Source: Allium sativum (Eukaryota > Streptophyta > Magnoliopsida > Asparagales > Amaryllidaceae). Taken from it: a stretch of DNA of 64,000 nt. The stretch spans positions 572,368,577 through 572,432,576 of the forward strand of contig CM060915.1 of the NCBI GenBank assembly GCA_030737875.1, written 5' to 3'. Below, piece after piece: positions 55,398 to 64,000 of the stretch. The notes under the pieces were generated by a model. That model ran no database searches, was not told where the DNA came from, and saw only the letters and a program-made list of their open reading frames with translations. Position 1 is the stretch's first letter; each line of letters starts with the position of its first letter. Position numbers and translations under genes: made by a program.

Positions 55398-57053
55398 TGT
55401 AACGACCCGGAAAATCTGAACCAATTTAAAAAATTTAAATTGGCTATTTTAGTGGATTTTAAATATTTAACATAAATATTTTTAATAATAACGATGAAAA
55501 GTAAGTTTGAATTGACATTTGAAAACGAATATAATTAATTCTAATTATAAACAAGGCCTGAAATGGCGCGGTAGTTTCAAAATTTGAATTCAAACTTTGA
55601 CTGACTGTACTGGGTGCAAAACAAAGAGGATTTGAGTGAAACCAAAAATATTTAAATCTGTTAGTGAATACCTTTCTAACGAATCTGAAAAATCGAAGTT
55701 TCATAGTGGAAAACAAAAGTTATGGCCAAATGAATTTTCGGAAAGGTTGCTATGGAATTTATATAGCCCGTGAAATTGGCCATTTTGCAAACGACCTCAG
55801 AATTCGACGAAACCACTTTTGTTGGATCCGGGATGTGAAGTTATTGCTAGGTTTCAAATTTCATAATTTTTGAAGCTAGTATGTGAGCGTGGAAAAAGAA
55901 AATGTGTTTTGGTCAATTATAGTTAAATTGGATCGACCAGAAAAGGGCCATTTTTCAAACGGTCTCAGAATTCGACGAAACTAGTTTTGTTGGGACCGTA
56001 TCGTCAAAACATAGCTAGATTTACTTTTCGGGAATTTTTAGAATCAATATGTGGCCCTGGCAAATTGAAATGTACGTTCAAATCAAATATTGAATGTTTT
56101 ATACTTTAATTTGAAGGAAAACTGACTGAAACAGTCGAATGGGCCTACAAAACATATCCCATTGTGTTCGGAATGGGGGTAAAACGCTAGGAACGACAGT
56201 CGTTGGGTTTGGATTGGGGTTCGTGTGTGAAAGAGGGTATTTTAGAGATTTAAAAATATATAAAATAAAATAAAAATCTATTGGTCCACTTCAATCCTCT
56301 CTCCCCGTATTCACTCCCGAAACCCCCAGATCGAACAGCGATAGTTCTTCAACCCTTCTCCCCCTCTTTTTCTCTCCGATCTCGCATCAAATCGCGTCGG
56401 TCCAGTTAGGGTTTCTGAAGAGGGTCCTCTAAGCTTCAAATCCATATAACCCTTGCCCTCTATCGTGTCGTGTGGAGTGAGATCCAAGCCCAGAAAGTCT
56501 GGGACTTTCGAGCGCCGCCGTGCCTTCCTCCCTGGTTCGAGTTCGCCGCGGCTACCACCCCCTGGAGCGGTTTTCGAAGCTCTCTCAGGCTGCAAAGGCC
56601 GATCGACGAATAGCTTCACGGATCGAGCAAAAATTTAAAACCTATTTTTGAACAGGTTTGAAAAACATACGGAAGTTTATTTTTTTATATATACTATAGC
56701 AGTTTAAAGCACTACGGTTTTTGATTTCACTGTAAAAATCATATCTTTTTCGTTTCTTGACGAAATTCAGTGAAACAAGAGATAGTAGACTCGTGTGGAC
56801 GTCTTCTACATTCTAGAAGAGACCGCATATTTTTCTGAGCCTTCTGTTATTTTTGGTGGAGTGGAACCCAATGTGACATTTCTAATTTATAAACGATGTG
56901 GAAAACGATGATGTATAAATTATATAGTCAATGTATGACTTGTATAAGCGTTGTACACCTCATGTATAAGCGTTGTATAGGTCGTACGTTCGATGTATAA
57001 GTTATATATGCGTTGTAAAAATTATATATGTGTTGAAATAGAAGTGAAATGCT

Positions 57054-57092
<39 letters not shown>
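57054..57092. repeat. TA microsatellite
   Basis: TA run within LTR fragment e. Confidence 0.9.
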
Positions 57093-57093
<1 letters not shown>

Positions 57094-57557
57094 GCCCCTC
57101 ATCCACAAACCATGGACGATATTTATTGGTTGAGATTGGTGTGAAAATTGGTTGATTACGAATGGTTGATTGAAATTGTTTGTGGTTGAAATTGATTGAT
57201 TGTGGTTGAAAAATACCCGTTTGTGGTTGATAATTTTTTGGTTGAAACCACATAGGATTAGTTTGTGGAAATGAAAAATATATACATGCCGCCTGCGTGC
57301 GAACTAGATGCATGATTCCCCATTGTCAAAAGCTGCTATGCTTTAAGGTAGAGCGAGAAGCCGTACTAGGGACGACCCCGGTTTTAACTACCCTGTCGTT
57401 ATGCTGCCAAAATTTTGAATAATATTTATGTGTTAGAATTATTTTCATGTGTTGAAACTATATTCGTGTGTTGTATAGAAATTCATCTATTGAACGACAT
57501 TCATGTTTTGAAATAAATTGTTTTGCAATAAAAATCACATTTTTACTCTATATATAC

Positions 57558-57997
57558 AAACTATAGAAAACCTTCATGTGTTGAATTGAAATTCATTCGT
57601 TGAATGGAAATTCATGTGTTGAATGGTATTCGTGTTTTAAATATAAAAATCACCTTTTTATCTATATATATAAACTATAGAAAACCTTCATGTGTTGAAT
57701 AGAAATTCATTCGTTGAATGGAAATTCATGTGTTGAATGGTATTCGTGTTTTAAATATAAAAATCACCTTTTTATCTATATATATAAACTATAGAAAACC
57801 TTCATGTGTTGAATAGAAATTCATTCGTTGAATGGAAATTCATTCGTTGAATGGTATTCATGTTTTAAATATAAAAATCACCTTTTTATCTATATATATA
57901 TAAACTATAGAAAACTTTCATGTGTTGAATTGAAATTCATTCGTTGAATAGAAATTCATGTGTTGAATGGTATTCGTGTTTTAAATATAAAAATCAC

Positions 57998-58050
<53 letters not shown>

Positions 58051-58140
58051 AGAAAACCTTCATGTGTTGAATAGAAATTCATTCGTTGAATGGAAATTCA
58101 TGTGTTGAATGGTATTCGTGTTTTGAAATAAATTGTTGTA
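57558..58140. repeat. ~115-bp tandem repeat, five copies
   Basis: Units start at 57558, 57672, 57786, 57902 and 58044 with aaactatagaaaacc, each carrying cattcgttgaatgg and ttaaatataaaaatcacc and ending in a TA run. The fourth unit is longer because its TA run expanded to about 46 bp. The units are nearly identical, so the array is young. Confidence 0.9.
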
Positions 58141-60237
58141 TAATAAAAATCATATTTTTACCATCCATACGAACTATATAAAATAGTCATGTTTTGAAAT
58201 AAATTGTCTTACAATAAAAATCACATTTTTATCATATACATGAATAGTTAAAAATGGTCAAGTGTTGAAATAGAAGACAGTTGGATAAAAATATCATTTT
58301 TATCAAATGTATGAAAATCGTATAGTTTTGAAATCGAAGAATCGATTATATTTATATATATATATATATATAATTAAAATATATCGAATAACGAAGCTGA
58401 AGTTCGTGTTTTGAAACCGTGATTTCAAACGATTAGTGCGGGAGATCCGACCATCGGATTTTCCCGAAACCGAAACTGTTGGTTTCGCTTTGGAAATATC
58501 TTTCCAACGACACCAACTTTGTAAAGATCCAACGGTTGGATTGTCTGGAATGTTTAATTCAAATCTGAAGAAAAACAGCACCAGAATCGATTATATATAT
58601 ATATAATTAAATTAAATCGAATAACGATGCTGCAGTTCGTATTTTGAAATTGAAACTTCAAACGATTATACCGGGAGATCCGACCGTCGGATTTTCCCAA
58701 AACTGGAACCGTTGGATTCGTTTTGAAAAGATGTAACACCCCACCTCCGTTAAGGTCACTCACAAAGGGAATGCCTTAACTTTGGTGGAGCATTTTAGTA
58801 AACAGAGAAGAAACTTACAAGACAGATAAAATAGTACTTGAAAAATTTATAACTTTATTTCAACAGAAACCGAAATAAGCTTGGTTACATCCTTTCAAAT
58901 CACAATATCTGAATTCAAGTACAAAATATCAGTCTTGTACAAAAGCCTTCAGAATGCATAGTTTAAAATCAAAATCCCCACAGAACGGAAGCTATACAAA
59001 GCCAAGCCATACTTTAAGCACTTCAAGCAGAAGAAATCCGGATCAAGCTAAAGTATTCCCTCCTTGGATAACCTGGGGGGAAACGAAAGAAAAAGGGGCG
59101 AAAACAAGCAAGGTCAAACATAAAGTCTGGCAAGTCCAGTGATTTTCAGTTATGAACAGATAATAATAACATGACATGAAGATAAAACTGGATGAGAGAT
59201 AACAGTAACAGGTGTAGCGGATATAACAGAAGAACATAATGATATAAGCTATTGCCTTACACTTCTCTACACTAATACTAGTAAAGCAGAATTAGGTGTC
59301 ACCATAATGTCTAAACTGAAACAGAAAGGAAACAGAATGATTTCCACAGAACAGAATGCTAGTAATGGGCCTTTACCACCCGAACAGAAATAGACAGAAG
59401 CAGAAACAGATTAATCCCTACGGGAACAGAATGTAGAATTAGGTGTACACTAGTAATGGGCTTTTACCACCCGAACAGATGGTACCACACAGAAACAGAC
59501 AGGTGTTACCACCCAACAGAAACAGACGGTACCAACAGAGACAGACATAACTAAGTGTACCCTAAAACCCTACTCCAAGCGATTGGCTCCCTAATACATA
59601 AATACCCTGTGTCGGCCCCACGGTAGGGTGTATCACTCCCTAAAGTGACAACCAATTGGCACAGACCTATTTACAGATGTCACGGTGTCTTACATCCTCA
59701 GAGGCAGACCGGGATCCATGCACGCACATGACCCGGTTGGAATGCACCATCAACACCCCTCGCCATTATCAGAATGAACCGCTTATAATTAGTTCAGTAA
59801 GCGTGCCCGGACCTTACCAACTGTTGGGTCAAATTTTTGATACCAGAAAGGGTTACTGACTAATATGGGTCCCAAACAACAGATGACACAAGTAATTCCC
59901 CTCCTAGCCTTGTGTCCCCAGACTAACAGATTTCAGATTAACTTGTTTACAAGTTTCAGACATACATAATTCAGATCAACTAGTTTACAGACAAGTTTTC
60001 AGACTAACGGATCAGACATACAGATTTAACAGACTTACCGATTAACCAGTTACAGATTAACAGACTTACAGATTTGTCTAACTTTGTAATTGGGCCTACA
60101 TATTCACGGAACAGATTTATTAAATTCATCAGTCTAGTGGGTTTAACCCTATCTGCCCAACACGTTTTAGGCATCATATTTATCTCAGATTTTCATTAAT
60201 TAAATATTAATGCCCAGATCTCTCACATTAGACTGAC

Positions 60238-60402
60238 AGTTTGCGGCTACTGGTCAGGCCGGTTGGTTCCAGGCAGATTTCTGCCGCAAACTGAGTCTAA
60301 CTTCGGGTTTCAAGCACGTTATGACTAACTTCTCACATTAGAACCTATTGTTTGCGGCCACTGGATGTGCCGGGCGGTTCCGGGTAGAATTACGCCGCAA
60401 AC
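60238..60402. repeat. Duplicated stem-loop in chromovirus LTR
   Basis: gtttgcggc ... gccgcaaac occurs twice (60239-60247 with 60283-60291; 60350-60358 with 60394-60402), each framed by tctcacattaga before and tctaac after. Loops are about 35 nt. Confidence 0.7.
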
Positions 60403-60539
60403 TTATTCTAACCTCGAGTTAGCCATGTTTATCTTTGCGGCCAATTAATCAATGATTTACCATTTATACCCACGCCTAATATACATGTCAATTATTCATG
60501 ACTATAGCCCATTCAGATTATGTCAATAACAGACTAATT

Positions 60540-60830
60540 ATACCAACTCGACAGATATAGCAGATAACAGATTTCGCAGATTTAGGCGACTTAACGGATT
60601 TAACAGATTAAACAATTCAGCAGATTTAGCATATAACAGATTTGGCATTTTCAGCAGACTTAGTAGATGACAAATTTGACAGATGAACAGATCTAGCAGA
60701 CTAGGCAGTAGAGCAGAACTAGCAGATTGAGCAATATAACAGAACTAGCAGATTAGGCAGAACTAGCAGATTAGGCAAATACAGAAGAACTAGCAAATTA
60801 GGCAAATATAACAGATTTAATCATTCCTTA
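60540..60830. repeat. Degenerate short tandem repeat in chromovirus LTR
   Basis: Many copies of acagattarca / agcagattaggca words with a loose 12-20 bp period. Confidence 0.6.
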
Positions 60831-62209
60831 AAGTTTCACAAACATATCTTGCCTAATTATAGATTTGGCCTAAGTTTGCATGCCTAAATAGTTGTCATGA
60901 TTCACACTATGATCATATACCCCACGTTTGCATTGTATTTACATGTCACAGATTATGGTCATAATTTACATGTCCCAATTTAGTTTAACTTGCCTAGTAC
61001 AACAGATTCACATATAAATTATACCAAATATAGCCATCAATTTCAATGCATGTCATATATCCCAAAGATCCCTTACTTAGGTGTTTATTTACATTTAATA
61101 GATATCCTACTTTAATGTAGATCTTTATATCTAAGACATATTCTCTTTATCTCAAGTCGTATGTTCAATACAGTCTATATTTATGTCCAATTAAATGCCT
61201 TTTTATGTCGTGTCCTCAAATCATATGTTCAATACCCCTATATGTTATAAACATAACATGTCCAGTCATATGTCTCAGATTTATGTTCTAGCTACAGTCC
61301 ATGTTCCTTCCTCAAATCAGTCACCTATTGGTCATGCCCAATTTATGCATCATTCATTTTACTGTCCCAAACGTTTTAGCGTATGTTAATCTCTTATGAG
61401 ATTGGCTCAGGCTCGTGGTAGCCTGGCTATAGAAGATAAAGAAGAAAGAGATACAGAATAAGATAAATCTAAACAGAACAGAACAGATATAACCTCAGAT
61501 TCAGATTTACGATTCATGTCACAATCAGAATTAACGTTTATATCGGAAAATAACTGTACTTGCCTTGATTGGATTCTAAAAGAAAGAACTTTAATTGTTG
61601 TAGAATCGTTGCAGAAGCTTTAATCTCTAGTTTGAATTGAGTTGTTTAGGTTGATGTTGATTAGCTTCTAGTTTTGATTCTAGCAGAGTAGCGACGCCAT
61701 TTTTATTTTTATTTAGAACAGAGGCAGAGTAGAAGCAGAATAGAATTGTGTGTAGAGAAGGCTAGGTTTGGGCTGTTTAAATAGGTTTAGGCAGATGAAT
61801 CTGGACAGAAATCGTACTGGATACATCAGAACGAACACTGGCCCAAAATTGGGCTCGGGGACCGGGTCGACACCCAGGTCGACTGCCCAGTCGACCGGAG
61901 GGGGGGGGGGAGGTCGACAGTCCAGTCGACCTGGGTCTAGGCGGGAAATTTCCCGCCCAGTCTGTTCTGCGTTTGAAATTCGAATTTTTGAATTCGAATT
62001 CGAGCTGTTTTGAACTCTGAATATTTCCGAAACTTTGGAGGGCCATAACTTGGTCATACGGACTCCGATTCTCGCAAACTCGGACTCGTTTTCAAGCAGA
62101 ATTTCGAGACGAACGCAATGGCGCAACCGATTTCCCTGATTCTTATTTTATGTTTTAATTAGACTCAGATTTGTAGTTCTTAAATTCATAGAAAATACGG
62201 GGTGTTACA

Positions 62210-62227
62210 TTCTCCCCTCCTTAAAGG
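62210..62227 (-). promoter_or_regulatory. Chromovirus polypurine tract
   Basis: On the minus strand cctttaaggaggggagaa abuts the LTR start TGTAACACCCC. Confidence 0.85.
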
Positions 62228-63219
62228 ATTTCGTCCCCGAAATCTTCAAGTTAAGAAGAATGTGTCCTACCATCCAACATCCATCTAATCAATCATCAGT
62301 CACTGGCGTCCATTGTCCTTAGAAACTTCTAATGTTGTATGAATATATATGCAAAAGTGTGTGTATATGTTCCTTATCTAATGCAAAGATTAGGCGATCC
62401 ACTGATTCAGTTGACCTCCTTAATGCGAATTATGCCAGTGCCATGAGTCCAACATGTATGCAATTTTCCTACTCGATACATATCATTTCTATATGAGTGC
62501 ACAACCATTCAGTCATATGCAACATCCACGTGCTGAGTCAATCATTTTGCATCCACAAAAATTGAAAATGCTCACACATCCATATGCAGTATGAGAGTGT
62601 TTTCGAGCCGATCTAGTGCGTAGTGTGTGTATATGCATCCACGAGCAACCACTAGCAACCACTTGCATCCACTTGCAACCATCAAACATAATATGTCTCA
62701 AACACATGTTTACACCCATTAGTTTCTACCTAAAGTTCAAAGATTCAATCGATAGGATACAGTCGAATGATGGAAGCGAGTACAGATAAAACAAAAACTT
62801 GGTTCCCATTAGACATGGGTCCTACGTATCGGCCCCGAAGACCGAAACCAACATCAAATTGACCCCCAGAGGATTACCCTCTTTAGATAATGTCAAAACT
62901 GGAAATCTTAACCTTATCGGGAATATTCAGATATTTACAGATTACTGGTACAGATCAGGTTACCGAACTAAACATGATAAAACCCAGAATGTATGCATCC
63001 TACTTGACGCCCAACACAGATATCTCTCAAACCCCAATCTATCACAACAGATGAGTCATAAACCTTATGGGTCTGAGTCTACAGCGGAATCAGAAATAAT
63101 ACTAGTATTAAAGTGCAGAGTATCAATTACAAAATCAAAATACCAGAATCAGAAAGAGTCTTAACTCCATAATCAGATAAAGAAATTAAACCTACTATAG
63201 AAATTTTCCTATTTCTATC
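62228..63219 (-). other. Non-coding spacer where pol should be
   Basis: Just under 1 kb between the gag stop and the polypurine tract, with no protease, RT or integrase similarity in any frame. Short gcaaccact / gcatccact words repeat near 62630-62690. Confidence 0.6.
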
Positions 63220-64000
63220 CTAGCCACTAGCCTTAAGAGTGTTCGCCTGCCCTCCTTGCCCTCGTTTCTTCAGGCAGTCCCTAGTGAAGTGTCCCATCTC
63301 TCCACAGTTGAAGCAAGTGCCCTTCCTTTTTCTGCAATCCTTGTTCAGATGAGTCGAGCTCCCACAAGTAAAGCACTTTTTCCCCTTCTTATCTTTAGAC
63401 TTCTCATCCTTCTTTTGTGTTTCCTTTTTGGGCCATGCTTTCTTATTCTGTGGTTCTTCCTTCTTTGCCTCTTTCGGGCCCTTATCTTCCTCGTGCAGTA
63501 GTGCCATGTCCACCAAAGTCGCTCCCATGGGTACATGGGTCATGGCTAGGCTGTGTAGTGGCTCGTTCAATCCTTTAACAAAGCGGAGAGCCTTTTTATG
63601 CTGAGTGTTGACTAAATCCAATCCGAACCTAGCCAGTTGGTTGAACTGGTTGACGTATTCCTTGACCGTCATACTTCCTTGCTTAAGAGATAAGAACTTT
63701 TCCAGCTGTAAACTTCGTTCAGCTTGCGAGAGAAATTTTGTCTCAAACCTTGTTCTAAAATCCATTCATGTCTCAACCGGCCTCTCGGCATTAGTGACTT
63801 CCCACCAGTAGGAAGCTTCATCTTTGAGCAGCCATACCACCAGCTGTACCTTCTGCCTATCGTCCACCTCAAAGATAACGAATAGATCCTCAGTTTCTTT
63901 GAGCCAGTTCCTCGCCTCTACGAATGATTCAGTTCCCTTGAAATCCTTTCCACCCATGGCCCTAAAATCTCTACAGATCTTTGAGAAAGCAATTGCACGA
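63220..64000 (-). pseudogene. gag: Chromovirus gag, one nonsense codon, runs off the window
   Basis: Capsid protein of the Tekay-like element. From the window edge the frame reads through AMGGKDFKGTESFVEARNWL and WLLKDEASYWWE to a TGA at 63768-63766, where an ordinary gag has Trp (ET-W-MDFRTRF). The same frame then continues FLSQAERSLQLEKFLSLKQG, VKEYVNQFNQLARFG and MTHVPMGATLVDMALL. A Lys-rich linker precedes two zinc knuckles, CFTCGSSTHLNKDC and CFNCGEMGHFTRDC, before a natural stop at 63220. One TGG-to-TGA change thus breaks an otherwise intact frame. The 5' end lies beyond 64000. Confidence 0.85.

Larger units (their letters stand above)
55398..58731 (+). mobile_element. Family X LTR fragment e (forward orientation)
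   Basis: Starts TGTAACGACCCGGAAAATC and follows the family order: tggccattttgcaaacgacc, ttgttggatccgggatg (about 55818), cagtcgttgggtttgg (about 56199), a GC-rich island (56285-56640) and ggagatccgaccgtcggattttcc (about 58675). It is interrupted at 58732 by a chromovirus LTR. Its right end is outside the window or lost. Confidence 0.75.
58732..62209 (-). repeat. Tekay-like chromovirus 3' LTR (reverse orientation)
   Basis: 3478 bp with ends TGTAACACCCC (plus strand, 58732) and GGGGTGTTACA (62209), i.e. long inverted ends. Beside 62209 the minus strand reads tttcggggacgaaatccttt and aaggaggggagaa, the conserved 3' end and polypurine tract of Tekay/Del-type chromoviruses, fixing the orientation. 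It contains short agattagcag-type degenerate repeats (60540-60830) and a duplicated stem-loop near 60240-60400. Confidence 0.85.

Noticed and set aside
56311..56619. 102-codon Arg/Gly-rich ORF
   Set aside because: GC-rich island of family X LTR e; the equivalent ORF is absent from other copies.
1..64000. tRNA, rRNA, CRISPR or bacterial operon signals
   Set aside because: None seen; the window is plant nuclear DNA and the tRNA-like matches are only retrotransposon primer sites.

Overview
This is non-coding-rich, AT-rich nuclear DNA from a seed plant, very probably an angiosperm with a large repeat-filled genome. The evidence is the set of residents: Ty3/gypsy Tat-lineage and Tekay-like chromovirus elements, Ty1/copia remnants, CACTA, hAT and Mutator-like elements, a TRIM, and plant-type promoter and splice signals. 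I cannot name the species. Only one single-copy-looking host gene is visible (45517-45882, minus strand, 121 aa). A second host 5' gene region near 50.6-51.06 kb is possible but weak.

Layout. (1) 1-4152: two minus-strand fragments of a giant LTR family, here called family X, whose LTRs begin TGTAATAACCCGG. (2) 4153-7457: a degenerate coding remnant, unclassified AT-rich DNA and a CACTA-like terminal fragment. (3) 7458-12776: a pol-deleted Ty1/copia element with two ~1.15 kb LTRs, followed by a broken copia integrase-RT stretch. (4) 12822-39039: a family X element with two giant LTRs, about 1 kb of non-coding internal DNA and no genes. Its right LTR (~6.4 kb) is split by a young, almost intact 14.0 kb Tat-lineage Ty3/gypsy element (23068-37089). 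(5) 39611-43942: the RT-RNase H-3' LTR end of another copia, split by a 2.28 kb non-autonomous CACTA (41175-43454). (6) 43943-51286: lower-copy DNA with the small host gene, a complete TRIM (46739-47241), a hAT MITE (47490-48064) and a Mutator-like MITE (48803-49194). (7) 51287-64000: another nest of a CACTA end, a minus-strand family X LTR, a plus-strand family X LTR, then a minus-strand Tekay-like LTR whose internal region carries only gag.

The centrepiece is the Tat element. Its 890-bp LTRs differ at two positions by eye, with a perfect 5-bp target duplication. Its gag-pro and pol lie in the same frame, separated by one UAG followed by CAA UUA, the classic tobacco-mosaic-type readthrough context. 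Between pol and the 3' LTR lies a large gene on the opposite strand. It has a Transposase_28-like N-terminus, a long coiled coil and a Lys-rich tail, two inferred introns, and its own plant-style promoter (GGCCCA elements, TATA box, pyrimidine patch). One 1-nt frameshift breaks this copy. The sense genes would supply capsid, protease, RT, two RNase H domains and integrase. The antisense gene is a lineage-specific extra of unknown role.
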